A stretch of 64,000 nucleotides of DNA from Pseudomonas sp. GM50 (GCF_000282375.1 NZ_AKJK01000012.1:1-64000); one strand, 5' to 3'; counted from the stretch's first letter, positions 8,412-17,258 are shown. The notes: generated from the sequence alone by a model not told the origin. Numbers and translations: made by a program.

Positions 8412-9162
8412 ACTCTGTCTGCTCGCTGCACTTATCAGCCCATTGGCCTGCGCGCAGGTGGTGAGCGTCGAAACCAACTCGCTGATGCGCTTGCCCAACA
8501 CGACCAGTACCTTGCAACTGGAACGGCTGGAAGTCGCCGATTACGGCACTTTGCTGATTCCCTCGAACGTGACCGAAGTGACGGTCGGCGAGCTGCACCT
8601 GGGGCGCGACGCGCGGATCGCCATTGTGCCGAGCGAACAAGCTCTGGCGTTGAAGGTCAGCCGTGCCGAATTGGCCGAAGGCAGCCAGATCACTGCACGT
8701 GGCGCGCCGGGGACTTACCTCAAGGCCGCTCGCTCCGGGCGTAATCTGGATTTGCAGATCAAAGCGTTGAACGCGCCGCAATTGTCGGTAGACGCTCGCG
8801 GTGGCGCGGGTGCTCCAGGTTTTGTCGGCCTTGACGGGGCCAATGGTCAAGCACCGGGTTGTACCTGGGGCCAGGCCGGTCGCGGCGCCGATGGCAGTAA
8901 TGGCAGCGACGGCCAGCCGGGCGCACCAGGGGCGCTGGTTCGGTTGGAAGTGCCGCGTGATTACCCTGCGCAGCAGATCAAGGTCGAGGTTGCGGGCGGG
9001 GTTGGTGGCGCGGCAGGTCCGGGGGGTAAACCTGGGGCGGGCGGCAAGGCCAAGGGCTGCGTCGTCTATAAAGCCGATGGCGGCAAGAGCGGTCGTCCCG
9101 GTGTTGATGGCCAGCCAGGGCCTGCGGGAGTGGCGGGTTCGGTGAGCATTCAGCGGTTGTAA
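8404..9162 (+). CDS. Secreted collagen-like (Gly-X-Y) protein
   Basis: A 252-residue protein with a cleavable signal peptide (MRKLCLLAALISPLACA-QV), a beta-rich N-terminal half of about 120 residues (NTTSTLQLERLEVADYGTLL and similar short hydrophobic strands), and a C-terminal half with runs of Gly-X-Y triplets (ADGSNGSDGQPGAPGA, GGKSGRPGVDGQPGPAGVAG) broken by a non-repeat segment. Several cysteines flank the repeats (PGCTWGQ, AKGCVVYK) and might form disulfides. No anchor motif is visible. It may be a surface or secreted fibre-like protein; this is inference. The start overlaps the DUF1145 stop. Confidence 0.8.
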   Translation: MRKLCLLAALISPLACAQVVSVETNSLMRLPNTTSTLQLERLEVADYGTLLIPSNVTEVTVGELHLGRDARIAIVPSEQALALKVSRAELAEGSQITARGAPGTYLKAARSGRNLDLQIKALNAPQLSVDARGGAGAPGFVGLDGANGQAPGCTWGQAGRGADGSNGSDGQPGAPGALVRLEVPRDYPAQQIKVEVAGGVGGAAGPGGKPGAGGKAKGCVVYKADGGKSGRPGVDGQPGPAGVAGSVSIQRL

Positions 9163-9196
9163 GTGGTTTCTGAAATGTTTGTTGTCTGACAGATAG

Positions 9197-9284
9197 CTTT
9201 CGCGGGCAAGCCTCGCTCCTACAGATTTTGCGTTGGTTCGCGAACGACATGAATCCTGTAGGAGCGAGTCTTGCCCGCGAAGCT
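9197..9284. repeat. REP inverted pair (TTCGCGGGCAAGCCTCGCTCC family)
   Basis: CTTTCGCGGGCAAGCCTCGC TCCTACAG faces CTGTAGGAGCGAGTCTTGCC CGCGAAG. This is the fourth REP variant in the window; others are at 23.3 and 55.0 kb. It lies between convergent genes. Confidence 0.85.
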
Positions 9285-9285
9285 C

Positions 9286-9750
9286 TTAGAACATCGGCCG
9301 AGCCGCAGCAATCGCCACCAGCACCAACCCGACCACCAAATTAATCCCCACCAACCGGCGAATCCTGCCCAGCACCGCCGCGCCCGTCGGCCAGTCCTGA
9401 GCCGCCACCGCCGTGCGCAGTTCCGGCAGCAGCAACGCCTGTATCCGGATAAACAGCGCGGTCATCACCACATACAATCCCATCATCACCTGCACATACC
9501 GCGGCGCCGCTTCAAACCCCGAGAACTGCAGATGAATCATGCCCACGCCACTGATCGGCAAAAGCACTACCGCGATCCAGACCCAGCGGAAAAAACCTTG
9601 AAACACTTCCACCCACAGCTTCAACCGGGCAGGGCCTTCCAGCGCCTTCATCGCCGCGGGGCGCAAGACCATCCAGGCGAAAAACATGCCGCCGACCCAC
9701 ACCAGGGCGGCGAGGACATGCAGGGTATAAACGATGCCAAAAGGTGTCAT
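9286..9750 (-). CDS. CopD family membrane protein
   Basis: A 154-residue integral membrane protein with four predicted helices (FGIVYTLHVLAALVWVGGMF; FFRWVWIAVVLLPISGVGMI; YVQVMMGLYVVMTALFIRIQ; LVGINLVVGLVLVAIAAARP). The first helix has the His-Val-x-W pattern of the copper-resistance D domain. Copper transport is possible from family membership but no other cop gene is adjacent. It is divergent from dinG; the 99-bp shared region contains a LexA-like box. Confidence 0.8.
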   Translation of the reverse strand: MTPFGIVYTLHVLAALVWVGGMFFAWMVLRPAAMKALEGPARLKLWVEVFQGFFRWVWIAVVLLPISGVGMIHLQFSGFEAAPRYVQVMMGLYVVMTALFIRIQALLLPELRTAVAAQDWPTGAAVLGRIRRLVGINLVVGLVLVAIAAARPMF

Positions 9751-9811
9751 TGAGGTACTCCGTTCTGCGCGGGATTAATTAGCGGGGTATGATAGCGGCC
9801 GATCCGAACCA

Positions 9812-9827
9812 CTGAAAATTTATCCAG
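9812..9827. promoter_or_regulatory. LexA (SOS) box upstream of dinG
   Basis: The sequence CTGAAAATTTATCCAG fits the core LexA operator CTG-N10-CAG, with an A/T-rich centre as expected. It ends 22 bases before the dinG ATG and lies in the region shared with the divergent CopD-like gene. DinG is a known SOS gene in enterobacteria, and I recall its Pseudomonas aeruginosa orthologue being in the LexA regulon. Confidence 0.65.
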
Positions 9828-9849
9828 CGTTTTTTGCGCCCGACAATCC

Positions 9850-11994
9850 ATGATCAGCACTGAACTCAAAACCACGATCCAGGGCGCCTACTCGCGTTTT
9901 CTCGAAGCCAAGAGCCTCAAGCCGCGCTACGGCCAACGCCTGATGATCGCCGAAATTGCCAAGGTCCTCGGTGCCATCGACACCGACGACGAAGGCCGGC
10001 GCAGTGGCGACCCCGCGATTGTCGCGGTGGAAGCCGGCACCGGTACCGGCAAAACCGTGGCCTACAGCCTGGCGGCCATCCCAACCGCCAAGGCCGCCGG
10101 CAAGCGTCTGGTGATCGCCACGGCCACCGTGGCCCTGCAAGAGCAGATCGTCTACAAGGATTTGCCCGACCTGATGCGCAACAGCGGGCTGAATTTCAGC
10201 TTCGCCCTGGCCAAGGGCCGGGGGCGCTACATGTGCCTGTCCAAGCTGGATATGTTGCTCCAGGAAGGTCATGCGCAGACTGCCACCGCGCAGCTGTTCG
10301 AAGAAGAAGGCTTCAAGATCGAAGTCGATGAGGCCAGCCAGAAGCTGTTCACCAGCATGATCGAGAAGCTCGCCGGCAATAAGTGGGACGGCGATCGCGA
10401 CAGTTGGTCGACGGCGCTGGAAGACGCCGATTGGGCGCGCCTGACCACCGATCACAGTCAGTGCACCAATCGTCATTGCCCGAACTTCGGCCAGTGCGCC
10501 TTCTACAAGGCCCGCGAAGGCATGGGCAAGGTCGACGTGATTGTCACCAACCACGACATGGTCCTGGCCGATCTGGCCCTGGGCGGCGGTGCGGTTCTGC
10601 CGGACCCGCGTGACACCATCTACGTGTTCGACGAAGGCCATCACCTGCCGGACAAGGCCATCGGTCACTTCGCTCACTACACGCGTCTGCGTTCCACCGC
10701 CGACTGGCTGGAAACCACCGCCAAGAACCTCACCAAACTGCTGGCCCAGCACCCGCTGCCGGGCGATCTGGGCAAGTTGATCGAGCAGGTGCCGGAACTG
10801 GCCCGGGAGATCAAGACCCAGCAACAATTCATGTTCAGCGCCTGCGAACAGGCCGCCGACTTCAAACCCGGCGAAGACGTCGAAGGCCGCGAGCGGCCGC
10901 GTCACCGTTTCGTCGGCGGGGTGATTCCCGAACACATGCGCGAAATGGGCATCGAGCTGAAGAAGGGCTTTGCCCGCCTGACCGACCTGTTCACCCGGCT
11001 CACCGAACTGCTCAAGGAAGGCATGGACGGCGAGGTCAATATCGGCATCGCCAGCAACCAGGCCGAAGAGTGGTATCCGCTGTTCGGCAGCCTGTTGTCC
11101 CGATCTTCGGGCAACTGGGAGTTGTGGACCGCCTTCACCGTCGAAGACCCGGAAGACAACCCGCCCATGGCCCGTTGGCTGACCCTGGCCGAAAGCGGTT
11201 CGCTGTTCGACATTGAGGTCAATGCCAGCCCGATCCTCGCGGCGGACATGCTCCGGCGCAACCTGTGGAACGTGGCTTACGGGGCGCTGGTGACATCGGC
11301 GACCCTGACCGCTCTCGGCACTTTCGACCGCTTCCGCATGCGTGCCGGCCTGCCTAAAACAGCCGTGACCGCAGTGGTCCCGAGCCCGTTTCACCATGCC
11401 GACGCCGGCGTGCTGCGGGTGCCGGACCTCAAAGCCGACCCGCGTGACGCTCCGGCCCACACAGCTGCAATCATCCGCGACCTGCCGCAACTGGTAGAAG
11501 GTTCACGTGGCACCCTGGTGCTGTTCTCCTCACGCAAGCAGATGCAGGACGTGTTCGACGGCCTGGATCGCGACTGGCGCAAGCAAGTGTTCATTCAAGG
11601 CAACCTGTCGAAGCAGGAAACCCTGAACAAACACAAGGCGCGGGTCGATGGCGGGGATTCCAGCGTGTTGTTCGGCCTGGCGAGTTTTGCCGAAGGGGTC
11701 GACTTGCCCGGTGCCTATTGCGAGCACGTGGTGATCGCGAAGATCCCATTCTCGGTGCCCGACGATCCGGTCGAAGCGGCGCTGGCGGAATGGATCGAGG
11801 CACGGGGTGGCAATCCGTTCATGGAAATCTCCGTGCCGGACGCCTCGCTGAAGCTGGTCCAGGCCTGCGGTCGCTTGCTGCGCACCGAAGAAGACCGCGG
11901 CACCATCACCTTGCTCGATCGACGCCTGGTCACCCAGCGTTACGGCAAGGCAATCCTCAATGCGTTGCCACCCTTCCGTCGTGAAATTTCCTGA
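9850..11994 (+). CDS. dinG: ATP-dependent DNA helicase DinG
   Basis: A 714-residue XPD-like superfamily 2 helicase that unwinds DNA 5' to 3' and resolves R-loops and other structures. Visible motifs: Walker A EAGTGTGKT (residues 61-69); four cysteines for the [4Fe-4S] cluster (Cys129 in RYMCLSK; Cys205, Cys210 and Cys216 in HSQCTNRHCPNFGQC); DEGH box at 261-264; and the C-terminal motif VI region ACGRLLRTEEDRGTI. All cluster cysteines are present, so it should be active. The start is ATG. Expression is likely under LexA control from the box at 9812. Confidence 0.95.
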   Translation: MISTELKTTIQGAYSRFLEAKSLKPRYGQRLMIAEIAKVLGAIDTDDEGRRSGDPAIVAVEAGTGTGKTVAYSLAAIPTAKAAGKRLVIATATVALQEQIVYKDLPDLMRNSGLNFSFALAKGRGRYMCLSKLDMLLQEGHAQTATAQLFEEEGFKIEVDEASQKLFTSMIEKLAGNKWDGDRDSWSTALEDADWARLTTDHSQCTNRHCPNFGQCAFYKAREGMGKVDVIVTNHDMVLADLALGGGAVLPDPRDTIYVFDEGHHLPDKAIGHFAHYTRLRSTADWLETTAKNLTKLLAQHPLPGDLGKLIEQVPELAREIKTQQQFMFSACEQAADFKPGEDVEGRERPRHRFVGGVIPEHMREMGIELKKGFARLTDLFTRLTELLKEGMDGEVNIGIASNQAEEWYPLFGSLLSRSSGNWELWTAFTVEDPEDNPPMARWLTLAESGSLFDIEVNASPILAADMLRRNLWNVAYGALVTSATLTALGTFDRFRMRAGLPKTAVTAVVPSPFHHADAGVLRVPDLKADPRDAPAHTAAIIRDLPQLVEGSRGTLVLFSSRKQMQDVFDGLDRDWRKQVFIQGNLSKQETLNKHKARVDGGDSSVLFGLASFAEGVDLPGAYCEHVVIAKIPFSVPDDPVEAALAEWIEARGGNPFMEISVPDASLKLVQACGRLLRTEEDRGTITLLDRRLVTQRYGKAILNALPPFRREIS

Positions 11995-12000
11995 TACACC

Positions 12001-12020
12001 GGTGGGCAAATTTGCCCACC
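12001..12020. repeat. Perfect 20-base palindrome after dinG
   Basis: GGTGGGCAAATTTGCCCACC is fully self-complementary and sits 6 bases after the dinG stop and 70 bases before the next start. There is no T-run, so it could be a transcript-end hairpin or a protein-binding site for the next gene. Confidence 0.6.
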
Positions 12021-12090
12021 GCGTTGTCTATCTCTCTGCCATCGCTTTTCCACTGGCCCATTGAAGGTCGTTAGGGAGAACCTCGTTCCT

Positions 12091-14613
12091 ATGATTCGCC
12101 GTTCGTTGCCTGCTGTTTTCGCTCTGATGTTCGCAGCCCCTTTGCTGGCGGCCCCTGCCGGCCAGCAGACGCTGTTCAACTTTGTGCGTCCCGCCGATGT
12201 GGTTCAGGTGGCGACCCAGGACGCCAGCCTGCCGCAATCCAATGCGGAGCAAACGGCCGAAGGAGAAGTGCTGCGCCGCGTGACCTTCAACCCGGCCGTC
12301 CAGCCGACCTTGCGCCTGACGCCGCAGACCGGTGCCTGGGACTGGTCGCAGTCGGGTGTCATGAGCCTGCGGATCCAGAGCGCGATGAACTGGGCCGTGA
12401 CCCTGTACGTGAAAATCCAGAGCAACGACGGCAAGACCCTGGTCAGCCGTGTTGATCTGCCGGCCGGCCCTGCACAAACCCTGCTGGTACCACTGCAGCC
12501 GAGTACACCGTTGAGCCAGGGCATGAAAGCCGGCCCGCCGATGCCGATCAGCTTCGAAGGCCAGCGTGTATTGCTGGCCAGCAGCGCCGGTGAGCTGGAC
12601 CGCAGCCAAGTGGTGTCAGTGACCTTGTCGATGGATCAGCCGAAAGTCGCCCAAAGCATCCTGCTCGAACGCTTCGGCGTGCAGGACGGCGAGGCTGTCA
12701 CCAAGGCTGCTTATGGCGGTCTGGTGGACGTCTATGGCCAATCGACCCGGGCCAAGTGGCCAGAGAAGGTCAGCAGCGACGAGCAACTGAAGTCCGCTGT
12801 GGCCAAAGAACAGCAACAACTGAAAACCTGGCTGGCCGAGCGCGAGAAACAGTCCCTGGACAAGTTCGGCGGCTGGACCAAAGGCCCGGCATTCAAGGCC
12901 AGCGGCTTTTTCCGCACCGAAAAACGTGATGGCCGTTGGTACCTGGTGACCCCCGAAGGGCATCCGTTCTATTCCCTCGGCGTCAACAGCGTGACCCCGA
13001 GCGCAAACCAGACCTACGTCGCCGGTCGCGAGTGGATGTTCGAATCCCTGCCCAAACCCGACGAGCCCCTTGCCAGCTATTATGGCGAAGGCGACAACCG
13101 TGGCGGCAATGGCGCCGATCAGGGCCGAGCCTATAACGCCGGGCGCTGGTACGATTTCTATGGCGCCAACCTGCAGCGTCTGTATGGCAAACCTTGTGCA
13201 CCGGGCAGCGACACCAAGGCCGGTGTCGCCGAAGCGGCGAAGGCCGATGCGGTCGAGGCGATGACCGATAAGGCTGCCGAGCAATCAGCCGCTCCTGCTG
13301 CGACCGAGTCCGTGGCTGGTGTTGCCGAAGCGGCCAAGACTGGCGCCGTTGAGGCGTCAGTCGAAAAAGCCGCCGAGCAAACAGCCGCCGAACCCTGCAA
13401 AGTGGTTTTCGACGAAAATCGCTGGGCCAGTCATACCCTCGATCGCCTGCAAGCCTGGGGTTTCAATACCATTGGCAATTGGAGCGCACCGGTGTTTGGC
13501 AACGCAGACCGAGTGCCGTACACCTTGCCACTGTCGATCGTCGGCGATTACGCCAGCATCAGCACCGGCACCGATTGGTGGGGCGGCATGCCTGACCCGT
13601 TCGATCCGCGATTCGCCATGGCCACCGAACGCGCCGTGGCCATCGCCGCCCGCGACCATCGCGACGATCCGTGGCTGATCGGCTACTTCGCCGACAATGA
13701 ACTGGCCTGGGCCGGTCCCGGCGATGACCCGAAGGCCCGTTACGCGCTGGCCTACGGCACTTTGAAAATGACCACCGATGTGCCGGCCAAACGTGCCTTC
13801 CTCAAACAGCTGCGCGACAAGTACCGCAACCAGGCGGGCCTTTCCAAGGCATGGGGCATTGATCTGCCAGCCTGGGAATTGATGGAAGACCCGGGCTTCG
13901 TGCCGCCGCAGCCGAGCGCCGAGTACCCGGAAATCGAAGCCGACTTCAAATACTTCCAGAAAGTGTTCGCCGACACGTACTTCAAAACCGTCTCCGACTC
14001 GCTCAAGTGGCATGCGCCGAACCAGTTGTTGCTGGGTGGCCGTTTTGCCGTCAGCACCCCGGAAGCCGTCGAGTCCTGCGCGCAATACTGCGACGTGTTG
14101 AGCTTCAATATGTACACCTTGCAACCCCAGGACGGTTACGACTTCGCCAGACTGCGCAGCCTGGACAAGCCGGTACTGATCACCGAATTCAACTTCGGCT
14201 CGGCGGATCGCGGCCCGTTCTGGGGTGGCGTGACACAACTGGCGAAAGAAGAAGACCGCGGCCCGGCCTACGCCAACTTCCTCAAACAAGCGATGAGCGA
14301 ACCGTCGATTGTCGGGGTGCATTGGTTCCAGTACCTCGATCAACCCGTGACCGGTCGCCTGCTGGATGGCGAGAACGGTCACTTCGGGCTGGTGGGTATT
14401 ACTGACCTGCCGTTCCAGGGCTTTGTCGACACGGTGCGCAAAAGCAATGTGCAGACTGTCGATCAACTCGGCAAAGAGGCCGAGAAGGCCAGGACCGAGG
14501 CGGAAAAAGCCACCGGGAACCATGAAGGCGAGGGCGGCAAGCAAGGCGCTGCCGGAAAAGGTGCGGAGAAGGGCGCCGGCCATGCGGGTGGGCATTCGGG
14601 CAATGGTCATTAA
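12091..14613 (+). CDS. Secreted agarase-like glycoside hydrolase (GH-A clan)
   Basis: An 840-residue exported enzyme (signal peptide MIRRSLPAVFALMFAAPLLA-AP). The N-terminal about 200 residues are a beta-rich carbohydrate-binding-like region; then comes a (beta/alpha)8 catalytic domain starting near KASGFFRTEKRDGRWYLVTP. Candidate acid/base Glu537 lies in FADNELAWAG and candidate nucleophile Glu699 in LITEFNFGS, as in clan GH-A. Pseudomonas relatives are usually annotated beta-agarase, but the true substrate is unknown. Between the halves of the catalytic domain, an Ala/Glu-rich tandem repeat of about 60 residues is inserted between two cysteines (KPCAPG and AEPCKVV). The C-terminal 50 residues are Glu/Lys- then Gly/His-rich. 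The ATG at 12091 begins the signal peptide; a TTG 30 bases upstream is less likely. Confidence 0.85.
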   Translation: MIRRSLPAVFALMFAAPLLAAPAGQQTLFNFVRPADVVQVATQDASLPQSNAEQTAEGEVLRRVTFNPAVQPTLRLTPQTGAWDWSQSGVMSLRIQSAMNWAVTLYVKIQSNDGKTLVSRVDLPAGPAQTLLVPLQPSTPLSQGMKAGPPMPISFEGQRVLLASSAGELDRSQVVSVTLSMDQPKVAQSILLERFGVQDGEAVTKAAYGGLVDVYGQSTRAKWPEKVSSDEQLKSAVAKEQQQLKTWLAEREKQSLDKFGGWTKGPAFKASGFFRTEKRDGRWYLVTPEGHPFYSLGVNSVTPSANQTYVAGREWMFESLPKPDEPLASYYGEGDNRGGNGADQGRAYNAGRWYDFYGANLQRLYGKPCAPGSDTKAGVAEAAKADAVEAMTDKAAEQSAAPAATESVAGVAEAAKTGAVEASVEKAAEQTAAEPCKVVFDENRWASHTLDRLQAWGFNTIGNWSAPVFGNADRVPYTLPLSIVGDYASISTGTDWWGGMPDPFDPRFAMATERAVAIAARDHRDDPWLIGYFADNELAWAGPGDDPKARYALAYGTLKMTTDVPAKRAFLKQLRDKYRNQAGLSKAWGIDLPAWELMEDPGFVPPQPSAEYPEIEADFKYFQKVFADTYFKTVSDSLKWHAPNQLLLGGRFAVSTPEAVESCAQYCDVLSFNMYTLQPQDGYDFARLRSLDKPVLITEFNFGSADRGPFWGGVTQLAKEEDRGPAYANFLKQAMSEPSIVGVHWFQYLDQPVTGRLLDGENGHFGLVGITDLPFQGFVDTVRKSNVQTVDQLGKEAEKARTEAEKATGNHEGEGGKQGAAGKGAEKGAGHAGGHSGNGH
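13213..13389 (+). repeat. Imperfect tandem repeat inside the agarase-like gene
   Basis: Two copies about 105 bases apart encode GVAEAAKADAVEAM and GVAEAAKTGAVEAS followed by similar EKAAEQ segments. The copies differ mostly at third codon positions and by a short linker (APAATESVA). It is an in-frame low-complexity insertion within the catalytic region. Confidence 0.8.
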
Positions 14614-14626
14614 GCACTGAGATCCC

Positions 14627-14752
14627 CCGTGGCGAGGGGGCTTGCCCCCGTTGGGGCGCGAAGCGGCCCCCATGTTTTTACAGATACACCGCAAATTCAG
14701 GCTTTGCGACCGCTTCGCAGTCGAACGGGGGCGAGCCCCCTCGCCACAGGGA
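14627..14752. repeat. REP inverted pair (GTGGCGAGGGGGC family)
   Basis: Left arm GTGGCGAGGGGGCTTGCCCC with GGCGCGAAGCGGCCCC, right arm GACCGCTTCGCAGTCGAACG then GGGGGCGAGCCCCCTCGCCAC. It sits immediately after the agarase-like gene; the remaining 120 bases up to the serine-hydrolase start hold no feature I can name. Confidence 0.85.
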
Positions 14753-14878
14753 TCGCACCATCGATATCTGAGGCATTCTCACGGCGGGCGACCGCCCGGC
14801 CCGACCCTGTTCCCAAAACCCTCAAGGGCTGGAACAATGCGGGCCACTTTATAGAGCGTTTATCCGGGAGAGTTGTGG

Positions 14879-16024
14879 GTGCAGATTCAGGGTCATTACG
14901 AGCTTAAGTTCGAAGCGGTGCGCGAAGCTTTTGCGGCGCTGTTCGACGATCCTCAGGAGCGTGGCGCGGCGTTGTGCATCCGGATTGGCGGTGAAACTGT
15001 CCTCGACCTCTGGGGTGGTACCGCTGACAAGGACGGCACCGAAGCCTGGCACAGCGACACCATTGCCAACCTGTTTTCCTGCACCAAGACCTTCACCGCC
15101 GTGACCGCGCTGCAACTGGTGGCCGAAGGCAAGCTGCAACTGGATGCCCCAGTCGCCCGCTACTGGCCCGAGTTCGCTGCCGCCGGCAAAGAATCCGTGA
15201 CCCTGCGCCAATTGCTCTGCCATCAGGCCGGCCTGCCTGCGCTACGCGAGCTGTTGGCTCCTGAAGCACTTTACGACTGGCAGACCATGGTCGATGCCCT
15301 GGCCGCCGAAGCACCATGGTGGACACCGGGTGAAGGTCACGGTTATGCGGCGATCACCTATGGCTGGCTGGTCGGTGAATTACTGCGTCGCGCCGACGGT
15401 CGTGGGCCGGGTGAATCCATCGTGGCGCGGGTCGCGAAGCCTTTGGGGCTGGACTTCCACGTCGGCCTCGCCGACAAAGAGTTCCATCGCGTGGCACACA
15501 TTGCCCGCAGCAAGGGCAATCTCGGTGATGCCGCGGCCCAGCGCTTGCTGCAAGTGACCATGCGCGAGCCGACGGCCATGAGCACCCGGGCTTTCACCAA
15601 CCCGCCGTCTATAATGACCAGCACCAACAAACCGGAATGGCGGCGCATGCAGCAGCCGGCCGCCAATGGCCATGGCAATGCCCGTAGCCTGGCCGGGTTC
15701 TACGCCGGTTTGCTCGACGGCAGCCTGTTGGAAAGCGAAATGCTCGACGAGCTGACCCGCGAACACAGTGTCGGCGAAGACAAGACTTTATTGACCCGGA
15801 CCCGCTTCGGCCTGGGTTGCATGCTCGATCAACCGGACGTACCCAACGCCACCTACGGCCTCGGCCCACGGGCGTTCGGTCACCCCGGCGCCGGCGGTTC
15901 CATCGGTTTTGCTGACCCAGAACACGATGTGGCCTTCGGCTTTGTGACAAATACCCTGGGGCCGTACGTCTTGATGGATCCACGAGCCCAACAGCTTGTG
16001 CGAGTACTGGCCACTTGTCTGTAA
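14879..16024 (+). CDS. Serine hydrolase of the beta-lactamase/EstB family
   Basis: A 381-residue cytoplasmic protein (no signal peptide) of the class C beta-lactamase-like fold. The SxxK motif SCTK gives nucleophile Ser67 and base Lys70; a conserved Tyr lies in HGYAAITYGW near residue 160; and GHPGAGGS is the third (HxG-type) box. Such proteins are usually esterases or D-aminopeptidases, not true beta-lactamases. The GTG at 14879 is preferred because GGGAGAG lies 6 bases upstream; a TTG two codons earlier is too close to that site. It precedes an OmpA-type gene and pdxH, an order that I recall from other Pseudomonas. Confidence 0.88.
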   Translation: MQIQGHYELKFEAVREAFAALFDDPQERGAALCIRIGGETVLDLWGGTADKDGTEAWHSDTIANLFSCTKTFTAVTALQLVAEGKLQLDAPVARYWPEFAAAGKESVTLRQLLCHQAGLPALRELLAPEALYDWQTMVDALAAEAPWWTPGEGHGYAAITYGWLVGELLRRADGRGPGESIVARVAKPLGLDFHVGLADKEFHRVAHIARSKGNLGDAAAQRLLQVTMREPTAMSTRAFTNPPSIMTSTNKPEWRRMQQPAANGHGNARSLAGFYAGLLDGSLLESEMLDELTREHSVGEDKTLLTRTRFGLGCMLDQPDVPNATYGLGPRAFGHPGAGGSIGFADPEHDVAFGFVTNTLGPYVLMDPRAQQLVRVLATCL

Positions 16025-16136
16025 ATCACGCTCAAGGGGGCCAGGGCCGGAACCCGAAAGCCTTTGTGGTTTCAAAGCGCTGTTTATCCGGGTTAACCCG
16101 GTCTGATTCTTCATTACTTCATTTTGTGGATATCCA

Positions 16137-17234
16137 ATGTCATCCAATAAAACTCTCGCCCTGGCCCTGTGCTTCGCTATTACCGGTTGCGCACAAACCC
16201 CACAAAATGACGCAGACGGCGGCAGCTGGTGGCCGTTCGGCTCTTCCGACAAGGTTGCGACCAAAGAGCCGGCCCCGGCCCCGCTGAAACCTGCTGCAAC
16301 AGCACCCGTCGCCAAGGCTGAAAGTGCATCCCCTTGGTACTGGCCGTTTGGTTCCGATGACGCTGCCGACAAAGTGGCCAAACCGGACGTGAAACCAGAC
16401 GTTAAACCTGAAGCCAAGCCGGCCGTTGTAGCCAAGGCTGAAGCCGATGCCGGTGGCAATTGGTGGTGGCCGTTCGGCGGCAAGGAGCAAAGCACCGCCA
16501 AGGCCGTGCCGATGCCCGACCCGAAAGTCACCCAAGCCTGGCTCGACGACTACGAACCGCGCCTGCGTGAGGCGATCAAGGACAGCAATCTGAAACTCGA
16601 GCGCCGTGAAAACGTGCTGGTCGTCACTGCACCGGTAGACGGCTCGTTCAACCCTGACCGTCCGGCCATGCTGCTGCCGGTGACACTCGGCCCGTTCACC
16701 CGTGTCGCGAAAATCCTCGAAGTCGATCCGAAGACTGCCGTGCTGGTACTCGGTCACAGTGATACGTCGGGCGCCGCTCCGGCCAACGTGAAACTGAGCC
16801 AGGAGCGCGCCCAAGCAGTGGCGGCGATCTTCCGTCTCAGCGGTCTGCAGCGTGATCGCCTGATGCTGCGTGGCATGGGTGGTGAGGCTCCGCGCGCCGC
16901 CAATGACAGTTCTGAAGGTCGTGCCTTGAACCGTCGCGTCGAGCTGTTGGTGACGCCGGCAAACACCATGGTCGCGTTGCTGAGCAAGTACAACATGCCG
17001 GCTCCTGCACCAGTGAAAACCATGGTCGCTGCGCAAGACATCAAGCCAGTGGCCAAGCCTGTGACCCCGGCGCCTGCTGCGAAGAAAGCGGCTGTGCCAG
17101 CGACGAAAAAGGCTCCGGCCAAGAAAGCGGCTGCCAAGGCTCCAGCCAAAAAAGCCGTGGTGAAAAAGACTGCGCCCGCCAAAGCCGCTGTCGACACCAA
17201 GAAAGTCGCTGTCGCCGATGACACAAAGAAGTGA
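16137..17234 (+). CDS. OmpA family lipoprotein with Lys/Ala/Pro-rich tail
   Basis: A 365-residue protein with a lipoprotein signal (lipobox ITGC, Cys18), three Trp-rich repeats of WWPFG or WYWPFG type separated by Lys/Pro/Ala linkers (residues about 25-120), an OmpA-like peptidoglycan-binding domain (LGHSDTSGAAPANVKLSQER, NRRVELLVTP), and a C-terminal tail of about 60 residues of KKA and PAKK repeats like histone H1 or AlgP. The tail is strongly basic, so it could bind lipopolysaccharide, nucleic acid or peptidoglycan teichoic-like polymers; this is inference. No strong ribosome site is seen before the ATG. It is followed 24 bp later by pdxH. Confidence 0.85.
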   Translation: MSSNKTLALALCFAITGCAQTPQNDADGGSWWPFGSSDKVATKEPAPAPLKPAATAPVAKAESASPWYWPFGSDDAADKVAKPDVKPDVKPEAKPAVVAKAEADAGGNWWWPFGGKEQSTAKAVPMPDPKVTQAWLDDYEPRLREAIKDSNLKLERRENVLVVTAPVDGSFNPDRPAMLLPVTLGPFTRVAKILEVDPKTAVLVLGHSDTSGAAPANVKLSQERAQAVAAIFRLSGLQRDRLMLRGMGGEAPRAANDSSEGRALNRRVELLVTPANTMVALLSKYNMPAPAPVKTMVAAQDIKPVAKPVTPAPAAKKAAVPATKKAPAKKAAAKAPAKKAVVKKTAPAKAAVDTKKVAVADDTKK

Positions 17235-17258
17235 TTCGTTAACCAAAAGGAATGCGCC

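Noticed and set aside
9820..11490. Long open frame antisense to dinG
   Set aside because: DinG on the other strand has all helicase and cluster motifs; the antisense frame has no domain or ribosome site.
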